A program made the position numbers and the translations under genes. Below, piece after piece: positions 43,687 through 51,793 of a DNA stretch of 64,000 nucleotides. Each line of letters opens with the position of its first letter. Position 1 is the first letter of the stretch. The DNA is from Kibdelosporangium persicum (lineage in GTDB: Bacteria; Actinomycetota; Actinomycetes; Mycobacteriales; Pseudonocardiaceae), in the NCBI RefSeq assembly GCF_013280595.1, contig NZ_JAAATY010000011.1:124001-188000 (forward strand), in the 5' to 3' direction. The notes below the pieces were generated by a model that was given only the letters and a program-made list of their open reading frames with translations, searched no databases and was not told the DNA's origin.

Positions 43687-44967
43687 TCACTTCAGGTCGA
43701 TGCCCTTGGTCTCCGGCAACGTCCGGATGACGAAGAACGCGATGGCCGCGCCCACCGCGACGTACCAGAAGAACACGTTGGACAGGCCAGCGTCCGTCAA
43801 GGCGGTGTTCACCAACGGCGCGGTGCCGCCGAACGTCGCGACCGTGACGTTGTACCAAGCGCCGATGCCCAGAGCGCGCACCTCAGTCGGGAACATCTCG
43901 CTCATGATCGCCGGCGCGATCGACGTCATCGCCGTGTACAGGCCGAGGCCCACACAGAACACCACGATCAGGTTGCCGAGACTCGGGGTGATCAGAGTGG
44001 ACAGTGGAACGATGAGTACCGCCGTCGCCGCGGCCCAGATCAACAGCTGCGGTTTGCGGCCGTGGCGATCGGACAACACGCCCATCGGGTACTGCAAGGC
44101 GATGAACAACGCGGTCCCGATCGACAGCGCCAGGAAGACGTCGTCCGCGGATGCCTCCTTGGCGTTGATCGCGAACGGCGTCAGCGTGCTGAAGAACGTG
44201 TAGTAGCAGAGCGTGGACAGCATCGTGTAGCCGATGAGCTGGCCCACCGCCTTCGGGTGGTGCTTCAGCGTCACCAGCAACGGGTTCTTGACGTGCCGTG
44301 CCTTGTCCTTGCTCTTCTCGAAGTGCTCGGTCTCGTCGATGGCGCGGCGCAGCCACAACCCGACGATGCCCAGCACGCCGCCCACGATGAACGGGATCCG
44401 CCAGCCGTAGCTGGCCATGTCGTCCTTGCTCAGGATGCGGACCAGGAAGTAGCCGAGCAGCGACGCGATCAGCACCGCCGACCCGGTCGAGATGTAGAAG
44501 AACGCCGAGTACCGCCCACGGCGGGGCGACGGCGCGATCTCACCGAGGTACGCCGACGCGTTCGACACCTCACCGCCCAGCGAGATGCCCTGCGCGATGC
44601 GGGCGAGCAGCAACAGGATCGGCGCCAGCCAGCCGACCGCCGCGAACGTCGGCAGGATGCCGATCGCCAGCGACCCGCCCGCCATCAGCACGATGGTCAG
44701 GATCATCGCCGGTTTGCGCCCGCGCACGTCCGCGAATCTGCCCAGCAGGAAACCGCCGAGCGGCCGGAAGAAGAACGCCAGCGCGTACGTGGCGAACGTC
44801 GTGATCAGCGCCTTGCTGTCCGGTGCGAACATCGCACTGGCGATGTACGTGCTGAACGTCGCGTAGACGGTCCAGTCGTACCACTCGATCGCATTGCCGA
44901 TGCTCGCCGCGACCAGCTTGCGAACCGGCAGTTTGTGCTCAACCGGCTGTGCCACCTGCTCCGACAT
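43687..44967 (-). CDS. MFS transporter, metabolite:H+ symporter (MHS) family
   Basis: Integral membrane carrier of 426 residues with twelve helices. The opening RKLVAASIGNAIEWYDWTVYATFSTYI and the segment FFRPLGGFLLGRFADVRGRKPAMI are hallmarks of the MHS family (relatives of ProP, KgtP, ShiA), as is GGEVSNASAYLGEIAPSPRRG before helix 5. The family imports zwitterions, dicarboxylates or aromatic acids with protons; the substrate cannot be assigned. The gene converges on proB with a 17-base gap and has no operon partner. The ribosome binding site is weak. Confidence 0.92.
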   Translation of the reverse strand: MSEQVAQPVEHKLPVRKLVAASIGNAIEWYDWTVYATFSTYIASAMFAPDSKALITTFATYALAFFFRPLGGFLLGRFADVRGRKPAMILTIVLMAGGSLAIGILPTFAAVGWLAPILLLLARIAQGISLGGEVSNASAYLGEIAPSPRRGRYSAFFYISTGSAVLIASLLGYFLVRILSKDDMASYGWRIPFIVGGVLGIVGLWLRRAIDETEHFEKSKDKARHVKNPLLVTLKHHPKAVGQLIGYTMLSTLCYYTFFSTLTPFAINAKEASADDVFLALSIGTALFIALQYPMGVLSDRHGRKPQLLIWAAATAVLIVPLSTLITPSLGNLIVVFCVGLGLYTAMTSIAPAIMSEMFPTEVRALGIGAWYNVTVATFGGTAPLVNTALTDAGLSNVFFWYVAVGAAIAFFVIRTLPETKGIDLK

Positions 44968-45096
44968 GCGATGGACTCAACCACACAGGACGCCGGATGA
45001 GTAGATCTCCCACCGCATTCACGCTGTGCGACCACTTTTCGAGACTCTGCGTAAAACTCGATGACACCTCCTTGCCGTCCGGTCCACTATGTGCCC

Positions 45097-45573
45097 ATGT
45101 CCGCCGAAGCCGCCCTGTCGGCGATGCGCGACGCCGTCGCCCTATGGCAGGTGGGCCAGTCGAGCGCCGCCGACGTCATCTACGCGGCCTGCGGCCTGCT
45201 CACCGCCGACGTCGACACACCGACGCTGCGGACGCTCGCGGCACTGTCGATCAAGGACGCGGACTACGAGGTGAACGAGCTGATCGAGGCCGCCATGTCC
45301 GAGATCGGCCTGGCCTGGCACCCGCGAGACACCAGTGCTGCCAAGGAAGCCGCCCTCGTGGCGCTGGCCCGCCGGGTGCTGTCAGGCGGCATGAAGCCCG
45401 CCGATCTGGCCTTCTGGGCGCACTCGGCCTTCTGCCACGGGACTTCCGACCTCGCCGAAACCCTCGTCGAACTCGACGACGTCTACGGCACACTCGACTG
45501 CATGCATCTCGCCGTTGCCGATGTCGACGCCCAAGTGATCGCCGAAGCCAGGCGCATCACCTCCTTGTCCTGA
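45097..45573 (+). CDS. Hypothetical helical protein
   Basis: About 158 residues, mostly alpha-helical and alanine/leucine-rich with an acidic balance (pattern SAEAALSAMRDAVALW, ADVIYAACGLL, TPTLRTLAALSI, DYEVNELIEAAM). No membrane helix, signal peptide or catalytic motif is visible, and I do not recognise the family. An ATG 12 codons upstream in the same frame is an alternative start. The coding pattern is normal for this genome. It converges with the recQ-like gene, two bases apart, and is divergent from the MHS transporter. Confidence 0.65.
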   Translation: MSAEAALSAMRDAVALWQVGQSSAADVIYAACGLLTADVDTPTLRTLAALSIKDADYEVNELIEAAMSEIGLAWHPRDTSAAKEAALVALARRVLSGGMKPADLAFWAHSAFCHGTSDLAETLVELDDVYGTLDCMHLAVADVDAQVIAEARRITSLS

Positions 45574-45575
45574 AG

Positions 45576-47678
45576 TCAGGTTGTCGTCGCCAGCGCGAAC
45601 GGCAGTACCGCTCGCGCTCCCGCGTCCGCCAGCAGCTTGGCGGCCACGGCCATGGTCCAGCCGGTGTCGATCTGGTCGTCCACCACCAGGATCGGCCCGC
45701 CGACCCGGCGCACGCCTTCGGCCAGCGATGCCGGTACCTGCATCGCGTGCCACAGACCGGCCAGGCGTTGCGCGCTGTTGCCCCGGCGGTCGGCTCCCGC
45801 GGCGATCCGCACCTCGCCGAGGAACTCCAGCCGTCCGATCCCGGCGAGCCGCTCACCCAGGCTGCGGATGAGCTTCGGCCGGGACCCCGAGGAGATGGTG
45901 GCGACCGCGACCGGCCGGTCGTCCCATTTCCACGTGGCCAACACCTTCACGCACGCGTCGAACACGTCGTCCGGCACGGGTTCGTCGGGTGCTGTCGCGC
46001 TCAGCATTGTTCTCAGCCTGTTGCCCCAGCCGATGTCGGTCAGCCTGCCGAGCGCACGTCCGGGGCTCGCCTGCTCGTTCTTCGCGATCTTGCCCGACAA
46101 CGGCACGCCCAGGGCGCCCATCCCTGGCGGCCACTGCCGTCGCGGCATCACCTCCACTCCCGGGCGCCGCAGCCGATCCCGCGCCTCGGCCGCGCCGCCC
46201 TGGGAAACCGTTGTGTCCCAGGTATTTCCTGTGCAGTTGTCACACCGTCCACACGGTGCCGCGTGCGGATCGTCCAGCTGGCGCAGCAGGAACTCCATCC
46301 GGCAGCCAGTGGTGGCCTGGTAGTCGAGCATCGCCTGCTGCTCGGCCACCCGCGCCTCGGCCACATGCGCGTACCGTTCGGAGTCGTACGTCCAGGAGCT
46401 GTCCAGAAGCACCCAGCCGCCGCGTTCCCGCCGCACCACACCGTCCACATCGAGCACTTTGAGCACGACTTCGAGGCGTGAGCGCGACAGGTCCACCCGG
46501 GGTTCCAGAGCAGGCAACGACATCGGCCCGTCCGCGCCCGCCAACGCGTCGAGCACCTGCCGCACCACCGGCTCCGGTGGAAAGGCCAGCGAGGCGAAGT
46601 ACGCCCAGATGTCCCTGTCCTCCGCGCCAGGCAACAGGAGCACCTCGGCCTTGTCCACCCCACGGCCCGCCCGGCCGATCTGCTGGTAGTACGCGATCGG
46701 CGACTGTGGTGCGCCCAGGTGCACCACGAACCCGAGATCCGGCTTGTCGAACCCCATCCCGAGCGCGGACGTCGCCACCAACGCCTTCACCCGGTTGGCC
46801 AACAGGTCTTCCTCGGCCCGCAACCGTTCCGCTTGTTCCGTCTTCCCCGAGTACGCCCTTGCTTCGAACCCCCGCTCGCGCAAGAAGGACGCCACTTCTT
46901 CGGCCGCCGCGACAGTCAGTGTGTAGATGATCCCGGAGCCAGGCAACTTCGGGAGTTGTTCCGCCAGCCATGCCAGTCGCGTCGCGGCGTCCGGCAACCG
47001 CACCACCGCCAATCTTAGACTCTCCCGGTCGAGCGCGCCACGCAGGACCAGAGTGTCCATTGCGGAGGGTCCAAGTCCCAGCTGCTGCGCCACATCCCGC
47101 ACGACGCGGTCGTTGGCCGTCGCCGTGGTCGCCAGCACCGGGACGCCTTGCGGCAGCTCGGTCAGCAACGTGCGCAGCCGCCGGTAGTCGGGCCGGAAGT
47201 CATGCCCCCAGTCCGAAATGCAGTGTGCCTCGTCCACGACGAGCAGCCCTGCCGACGCCGTGAGTGAAGGCAGCACATTGTCGCGGAAATCCGGGTTGTT
47301 CAACCGTTCCGGACTGACCAGCAGCACGTCGACGTCACCCGCGTTGACCGAGTCCTGCACCTCGCGCCACTGGTCGGAGTTGGCCGAGTTGATCGTCGCC
47401 GCGTGCACGCCCGCCCGTGCGGCCGCCTCGACCTGGTTACGCATCAAGGCCAACAGCGGTGAGACGATCACAGTCGGCCCGGCGCCGCGCGCCCGGAGCA
47501 ACGCCGTCGCCACGAAGTAGACGGCTGATTTACCCCACCCCGTACGCTGGACGACGAGCGCGCGTCTGCGCCCGGCGACGAGTGCCTCGATGGCGGTCCA
47601 CTGATCATCCCGCAGCCGGGCATGGTCGCCGGCGAGCGCCCTGAGGTGACGCTCGGCGTCTTGGCGTAGTTCGTTCAC
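45576..47678 (-). CDS. RecQ-family DNA helicase with phosphoribosyltransferase-like tail
   Basis: ATP-dependent helicase-like protein of 700 residues. Walker A is TGWGKS (Lys near 50), the DEAH box lies in LLVVDEAHCISDWGHDFRPDY, motif VI is YYQQIGRAGRG, and the zinc-binding Cys set ends in PCGRCDNC. The HRDC domain of classical RecQ is missing. Instead, the last 200 residues look like a phosphoribosyltransferase fold, with GGPILVVDDQIDTGWTMAVAAKLL as the PRPP-loop pattern. The GTG start is chosen for AGAGGTGG upstream. It is divergent from a TetR gene, with a palindrome between. A DNA-repair role is likely, and the tail's job is unknown. Confidence 0.88.
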   Translation of the reverse strand: MNELRQDAERHLRALAGDHARLRDDQWTAIEALVAGRRRALVVQRTGWGKSAVYFVATALLRARGAGPTVIVSPLLALMRNQVEAAARAGVHAATINSANSDQWREVQDSVNAGDVDVLLVSPERLNNPDFRDNVLPSLTASAGLLVVDEAHCISDWGHDFRPDYRRLRTLLTELPQGVPVLATTATANDRVVRDVAQQLGLGPSAMDTLVLRGALDRESLRLAVVRLPDAATRLAWLAEQLPKLPGSGIIYTLTVAAAEEVASFLRERGFEARAYSGKTEQAERLRAEEDLLANRVKALVATSALGMGFDKPDLGFVVHLGAPQSPIAYYQQIGRAGRGVDKAEVLLLPGAEDRDIWAYFASLAFPPEPVVRQVLDALAGADGPMSLPALEPRVDLSRSRLEVVLKVLDVDGVVRRERGGWVLLDSSWTYDSERYAHVAEARVAEQQAMLDYQATTGCRMEFLLRQLDDPHAAPCGRCDNCTGNTWDTTVSQGGAAEARDRLRRPGVEVMPRRQWPPGMGALGVPLSGKIAKNEQASPGRALGRLTDIGWGNRLRTMLSATAPDEPVPDDVFDACVKVLATWKWDDRPVAVATISSGSRPKLIRSLGERLAGIGRLEFLGEVRIAAGADRRGNSAQRLAGLWHAMQVPASLAEGVRRVGGPILVVDDQIDTGWTMAVAAKLLADAGARAVLPFALATTT

Positions 47679-47734
47679 GATTCCACCTCTACCGTATTGG
47701 CCGCAGGTGCACCGTAGTAAGCGGCGACGAGTCA

Positions 47735-47755
47735 GTGCGAACGGACCGTTCGTAC
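47735..47755. promoter_or_regulatory. Near-perfect palindrome between recQ-like and tetR genes
   Basis: GTGCGAACGG and CCGTTCGTAC pair around one A with a single mismatch. The palindrome lies 17 bases before the TTG start of the TetR gene and 56 bases before the recQ-like start, a fitting place for a TetR operator. Its first 18 bases recur exactly at 27089-27106 after ndk. Confidence 0.55.
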
Positions 47756-47772
47756 GGATTGCAGGAGCGGAC

Positions 47773-48354
47773 TTGACCGAACAGCGCAAGCGTGGCTCGA
47801 CCGCGAGCAAGGAGGCTTTGCTCGACGCCGCAAGGGATTTGTTCGCCGAACGCGGCTACGACCGGACCACGGTGCGCGACATCGCCGGCCGCGCCGGGGT
47901 GAACCAGGCGTTGTTGTTCCGCTACTTCGGCAGCAAGGAGGCGTTGTTCGCGGCGGTCGTCGCCCGCTCCGGCCGGGACCGGCTCGCCGGATCACCACCC
48001 GATCAGGTGTTCGCCCGGATCCTGCGCGGCATCCTCGACAAGGAGCACCACGGCGACCACGCGATGCGGATCATGCTGCGGTCGACCGGGGAGGACGCCG
48101 TGGCCCGGGAGATCCACGACCGGCTCGGCCAGGACTACATCCGGGCGCTGGCGGGTACGACCGGCCATCCGGACGCCGCTCTGCGGGCGCACCTCGTGCT
48201 GGCCTGGATCGTGGGGATCGACCTGCTGCGGTCGGTGACCGGTGCCGAGCCGCTCGCCGGTGCCGACAGCGACCACGTCATGGCGTGCGTGTTGCCCGCT
48301 GTCCGGACGCTGCTCGAACAGGTGCAGGACATTCCGTCCCATTCGGACACATAG
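47773..48354 (+). CDS. TetR-family transcriptional regulator (TTG start)
   Basis: 193 residues. The helix-turn-helix region covers roughly residues 10-55: SKEALLDAARDLFAERGYDR, TTVRDIAGRAGVNQALLFRYF, GSKEALFAAVV. The rest is a helical ligand/dimer domain. The TTG start is preferred because AGGAG lies five bases upstream and the protein then begins with the usual short basic lead (TEQRKRGSTASKEA); an in-frame GTG 66 bases earlier would translate the palindrome and has no binding site. It lies directly before the P450 gene on the same strand and is divergent from recQ, so either may be its target. Confidence 0.9.
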   Translation: MTEQRKRGSTASKEALLDAARDLFAERGYDRTTVRDIAGRAGVNQALLFRYFGSKEALFAAVVARSGRDRLAGSPPDQVFARILRGILDKEHHGDHAMRIMLRSTGEDAVAREIHDRLGQDYIRALAGTTGHPDAALRAHLVLAWIVGIDLLRSVTGAEPLAGADSDHVMACVLPAVRTLLEQVQDIPSHSDT

Positions 48355-48403
48355 TGCGACGTTTCATTGACGGCGAGTTATGGCCGGAGTACCTTCCGGT
48401 GAT

Positions 48404-48419
48404 GTAAGCAAGCGCTTAC
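48404..48419. promoter_or_regulatory. Inverted repeat upstream of the P450 gene
   Basis: GTAAGC and GCTTAC flank AAGC. The centre AGCAAGCGCTTAC resembles operators often seen for TetR-type regulators in actinobacteria. It lies 20 bases before the P450 start, overlapping the expected promoter. It does not resemble the palindrome before the adjacent TetR gene, so which regulator binds it is open. Confidence 0.5.
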
Positions 48420-48438
48420 CATCGGAGGGGGCAGATCG

Positions 48439-49671
48439 ATGACCACCACCCAGAACCCGATCGACTTCCCGTTCAGCGGCGGCGGCACCGATGACTACGT
48501 CGCGCTGGTCCCGCCGGCCGAGCAGGCCGGCCTCGCCGACGGCGAACCACTGGTCCGGGTCCGGCTGCCGTACGGCGGTGACGCGTGGCTGGCACGCCGT
48601 TACGAGGACGTCAAGGTCGTGCTGGCCGACCAGCGGTTCAGCCGCGAGGCCACGCTCGGCAAGGACGTGCCCCGCTGGTCACCGGTGATCCAGACCGTAC
48701 GCAGCATCCTCAGCATGGATCCGCCGGACCACACACGGCTGCGCAAACTGGCCACGAAGGCGTTCACGGCCAGACGGATCGAGATGCTCCGGCCCCGCGT
48801 CCAGCAGATCGTGGACGACCTGTTCGACGCCATGATCGCCAACGGTGCGCCCGCCGACCTGATGGCGTCGGTGTCGTGGCCACTGCCGATCACCGTGATC
48901 TGCGAGATGCTCGGCGTTCCCTACGAGGACCGGGCCGAGTTCCGGGCGTGGACCGACACTTCCCTCGCGATCACGGCGTACACGCCGGAGGAGATCCAGC
49001 AGGCGCAGCAGGACCTGCGGGACTACATGAAGGGCCTGCTGACACAGCGCCGCGAAGACCCCCGCGACGACTTGCTCACCGCGTTGTTGCAGGCGAGGGA
49101 CAACGACGACCGGCTCAACCCGGACGAGATCGTCCAGCTGGCCGCCTCGCTGCTGGCCGCCGGGCACGAGACGACCGCCAACCAGTTCGGCAACTTCGTC
49201 TACAGCCTGCTCACCCACCCGGACGAACTGGCCAAACTGCGGGCGAACCACGACCTGGTGAACAGCGCCGTGGAAGAGCTGCTGCGGCACACGCCGCTTG
49301 GGGCGACCGGCGGGCTTTTCGTCCGGATCGCCAAGGAGGACGTGGAACTCGGTGGCGTGACGATACGGGCCGGTGAAGGCGTGTTCGCCGACGCGCAGGC
49401 GGCCAACCGTGACCCGCGGATGTTCGACCACCCCGACGAGCTGCGGCTGGAGCGTCAGGTCAACCCGCACATCGCGTTCGGCCACGGCGTGCACCACTGC
49501 ATCGGCGCCCAGCTGGCCAGGCTGGAACTGCAGGTCGCGCTCGGCACGGTGATCCGGCGTTTCCCGGACCTGTCACTGGCCGTGGACGCGCGGGAGGTGC
49601 CGTGGAAACATGGCCGCCTGGTACGTGGCCTGCAAGAGTTGCCGGTCACCTGGGCGGAGGTACGCGAGTGA
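48439..49671 (+). CDS. Cytochrome P450
   Basis: Soluble bacterial heme monooxygenase of 410 residues. The heme-binding loop AFGHGVHHCIGAQLARLE places the ligand Cys near residue 354. The I-helix oxygen-activation motif is LLAAGHETTANQ, the K-helix ExxR is EELLR, and HTRLRKLATKAFTARRIE is the C-helix region that contacts the heme propionates. The overall pattern resembles actinobacterial CYP105/CYP107-like enzymes. The ATG follows GGAGGGGG. A ferredoxin gene overlaps its stop by four bases and should supply electrons; no ferredoxin reductase is adjacent. The substrate is unknown. Confidence 0.95.
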   Translation: MTTTQNPIDFPFSGGGTDDYVALVPPAEQAGLADGEPLVRVRLPYGGDAWLARRYEDVKVVLADQRFSREATLGKDVPRWSPVIQTVRSILSMDPPDHTRLRKLATKAFTARRIEMLRPRVQQIVDDLFDAMIANGAPADLMASVSWPLPITVICEMLGVPYEDRAEFRAWTDTSLAITAYTPEEIQQAQQDLRDYMKGLLTQRREDPRDDLLTALLQARDNDDRLNPDEIVQLAASLLAAGHETTANQFGNFVYSLLTHPDELAKLRANHDLVNSAVEELLRHTPLGATGGLFVRIAKEDVELGGVTIRAGEGVFADAQAANRDPRMFDHPDELRLERQVNPHIAFGHGVHHCIGAQLARLELQVALGTVIRRFPDLSLAVDAREVPWKHGRLVRGLQELPVTWAEVRE

Positions 49672-49898
49672 GCGATTCACAGTGGCGGCTCGAAGTCGAC
49701 CGGCACCTGTGCATCTCGTCGGGGATGTGCGTCGGCATCGCGCCGGACCATTTCGAACTCGAAGGCGACGGCTCGCATGCGCTGGCTGACGTCGTCGACC
49801 AGGACGAGGCCGTGGTCGACGCGGCCGAGTCGTGCCCGGTCGAGGCGATCAAGGTGTTCAGCGCGGCCAGCAACGAGCTCGTCGCACCGACCGACTGA
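49668..49898 (+). CDS. Ferredoxin, 3Fe-4S type, P450 partner
   Basis: Small electron carrier of 76 residues. RHLCISSGMCVGIAPDHFEL carries two cluster cysteines and ESCPVEAIKV the third; the missing second Cys of a 4Fe-4S set fits the 3Fe-4S ferredoxins that serve actinobacterial P450s. The GTG start overlaps the P450 stop (GTGA), so the two are co-translated. A hairpin terminator follows 12 bases after its stop. Confidence 0.93.
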   Translation: MSDSQWRLEVDRHLCISSGMCVGIAPDHFELEGDGSHALADVVDQDEAVVDAAESCPVEAIKVFSAASNELVAPTD

Positions 49899-49909
49899 GA
49901 TCGGTGAAC

Positions 49910-49937
49910 TCCGGGCGTGAACGCCTTCACGCCCGGA
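49910..49937. terminator. Bidirectional terminator between ferredoxin and nitroreductase genes
   Basis: Perfect 12-base arms TCCGGGCGTGAA and TTCACGCCCGGA enclose CGCC. The 3' arm overlaps the last codons and stop of the minus-strand nitroreductase gene. No T run follows on the plus strand. Confidence 0.65.
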
Positions 49938-50598
49938 TGATCACCTCGTCGAGCGACTTGCGCACCAGGTCGGGCACCACCGCGTCCCGCGCCGGGTAGC
50001 CGACCGCGATCACCGCGAACGGCTTCTCGTTGTGCGGCCTGCAGAGCATGTCCGACAGGAAGTCCATCGAGTTCGGCGCGTGCACGAGCGCGGACAGGCC
50101 GGACAGGTGCAGCGTGGTCAGCAGCATCCCCACGGAGATCCCGACCGACTCGTCGACGTGGTAGTGCTTGTGGCTCGCACCGTTCGCGTCGAGATAGAAC
50201 TGCTGCTCGAACACCGCGATCAGATAGGGCGCGTCGGTGAGATGCGGTTTGTGCGCGTCCGTGCCCAGCGGCACCCGCGCGGCGAGCCACTCCTGGCCGA
50301 GCCGCCCCTCGTAGGAACGCTGCTCGTCCTCCTCCACGGCCGTCCGGATGGCCGCCCTGGTCTGGGGGCTCGTGACCAAAACGTAGGTCCACGGCTGCTG
50401 GTTCGCACCGGACGGTGCGGTCGCGGCCACGGCGATGGCGTCGAGCACGACCTGCTCAGGGACCGGGTCAGTGGCGAACGTACGGACCGTACGCCGTTCG
50501 CTCATCCGTTCCCGCAGGTCAGCGGAGATCGCCATGGACGCCTTCGCCGGAATCCGGGCCGGCTGGTACGGCACGGGCTGGTAGGGCTGGCCGTGCAT
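49927..50598 (-). CDS. Nitroreductase-family flavoprotein
   Basis: FMN-dependent oxidoreductase of about 223 residues. RRTVRTFATDPVPEQVVLDA and APSGANQQPWTYVLV form the FMN phosphate-binding region, VDESVGISVGMLLTTLHLSGL the dimer core, and NEKPFAVIAVGYPA the C-terminal flavin contact. The SGANQQPW and long lid segment (GRLGQEWLAARVPLGTDAHKPHL) resemble the iodotyrosine deiodinase-like branch of the family, so dehalogenation or nitro reduction are both possible. The ATG with AGGAG ten bases upstream is preferred over one six codons earlier. The gene converges on the P450-ferredoxin operon. Confidence 0.88.
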   Translation of the reverse strand: MHGQPYQPVPYQPARIPAKASMAISADLRERMSERRTVRTFATDPVPEQVVLDAIAVAATAPSGANQQPWTYVLVTSPQTRAAIRTAVEEDEQRSYEGRLGQEWLAARVPLGTDAHKPHLTDAPYLIAVFEQQFYLDANGASHKHYHVDESVGISVGMLLTTLHLSGLSALVHAPNSMDFLSDMLCRPHNEKPFAVIAVGYPARDAVVPDLVRKSLDEVIIRA

Positions 50599-50708
50599 GG
50601 GTGTCCAACTCCTCATAGCCGTTCATCCTGCACCGGTGATCAGGTGAAATGCGCGCACAAGAGGTGAAAAAGGCAGGTAATGGCCCCTTGTGCCCCCTTG
50701 ATGCCGCG

Positions 50709-50714
50709 TACCCT
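50709..50714 (+). promoter_or_regulatory. nadD -10 element, probably leaderless transcript
   Basis: TACCCT lies eight bases before the ATG of nadD and no ribosome binding site is present. TTGTGC lies 15 bases upstream of it, a shorter than usual spacing for a -35 box. Confidence 0.45.
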
Positions 50715-50722
50715 CCCGAGCT

Positions 50723-51337
50723 ATGTCGGCGAACTGTCGCATCGGGATCATGGGTGGCACCTTCGACCCGATACACCACGGTCACCTCGTCGCGGCCAGC
50801 GAGGTCCAGGCACGGTTCAACCTGGACGAGGTCGTCTTCGTCCCGACCGGCCAGCCGTGGCAGAAGGGCGAACGCGAGGTCAGCCCGGCCGAGGACCGGT
50901 ACCTGATGACGGTGATCGCCACCGCGTCCAACCCGAGGTTCTCGGTCAGCCGGGTGGACATCGACCGCGACGGGCCGACGTACACCGTCGACACGCTGCA
51001 GGACCTGCGGGCCGCACGGCCGGACGCGGAGCTGTTCTTCATGACCGGCGCCGACGCGCTCGCGCAGATCCTGTCGTGGCGGGACGCCGAGAAGCTGTTC
51101 GGCCTGGCCCATTTCATCGGCGTGACCAGGCCCGGGTACACGCTCGACGACCACCACCTGCCGGACGGTTCGGTCAGCCTGGTCGAGGTCCCCGCGATGG
51201 CGATCTCGTCGACCGCGTGCCGCGACCGTGTCGCGCTCGGGGAGCCGGTCTGGTACCTGGTCCCGGATGGTGTCGTGCAGTACATCCAGAAGCGCAACCT
51301 GTACTCCGATCGGACCATCGAATGCCGGCCGGAATAG
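50723..51337 (+). CDS. nadD: Nicotinate-nucleotide adenylyltransferase
   Basis: Makes deamido-NAD from nicotinate mononucleotide and ATP in the NAD pathway. 204 residues, with the nucleotidyltransferase motif [18 protein letters not shown] (HxGH) at the N-terminus, [31 protein letters not shown] and the C-terminal [12 protein letters not shown], equivalent to the ISSTxxR ATP-binding motif. The ATG start is leaderless. It begins the nadD-rsfS-gpgP-octT group conserved in mycobacteria. Confidence 0.97.
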   Translation: MSANCRIGIMGGTFDPIHHGHLVAASEVQARFNLDEVVFVPTGQPWQKGEREVSPAEDRYLMTVIATASNPRFSVSRVDIDRDGPTYTVDTLQDLRAARPDAELFFMTGADALAQILSWRDAEKLFGLAHFIGVTRPGYTLDDHHLPDGSVSLVEVPAMAISSTACRDRVALGEPVWYLVPDGVVQYIQKRNLYSDRTIECRPE

Positions 51338-51406
51338 CCTGGAGCCCGCACGGCCACGCCCAGGTACCCTCATACCTCAATCGCTGAAGGCCGGACAAGG
51401 AGAGAT

Positions 51407-51793
51407 GTGGCTGCTACGCCCGACGCACGCAGGTTGGCGCTGGTGGCGGCCAACGCGGCGGCTGACAAACTGGCCAGTGACATCGTCGTGCTCGACGTGT
51501 CCAACCAGCTGGTGATCACCGACTGCTTCGTGATCGCCTCCGCGCCCAACGAACGCCAGGTGGGCGCCATCGTCGACAACGTCGAGGAGAAGATGCGCGA
51601 AGCCGGCACCAAGCCGGTCCGCCGCGAAGGCGCCCGCGAGGGCCGCTGGGTGCTGCTCGACTTCGTCGATGTGGTCGTGCACGTCCAGCACACCGAGGAA
51701 CGCTCGTTCTACTCGCTTGAGCGGCTCTGGAAGGACTGCCCGCGCATCGAGTTCGACCCTGCCGAGCCCACCCAGGCCGGGCAGGAGACGTGA
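51407..51793 (+). CDS. rsfS: Ribosomal silencing factor RsfS
   Basis: Binds ribosomal protein L14 and blocks subunit joining when nutrients are scarce. 128 residues with DIVVLDVSNQLVITDCFVIASAPNERQV as the core strand-helix pattern and EGRWVLLDFVDVVVHVQ near the end, both diagnostic. The GTG follows AAGGAG by four bases. Its stop overlaps the start of the next gene by four bases. nadD-rsfS pairing is widespread. Confidence 0.96.
   Translation: MAATPDARRLALVAANAAADKLASDIVVLDVSNQLVITDCFVIASAPNERQVGAIVDNVEEKMREAGTKPVRREGAREGRWVLLDFVDVVVHVQHTEERSFYSLERLWKDCPRIEFDPAEPTQAGQET

Noticed and set aside
47679-47810. Extension of the RecQ-like protein by 44 residues
   Set aside because: It would overlap the palindrome and the divergent tetR coding start, whereas the internal GTG has a good ribosome binding site.
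50478-50500. CGTACGGACCGTACG palindrome resembling the shared GAACGGACCGTTC core
   Set aside because: It lies inside the nitroreductase coding sequence (SERRTVRTF) and is explained by codon choice; no promoter lies nearby.
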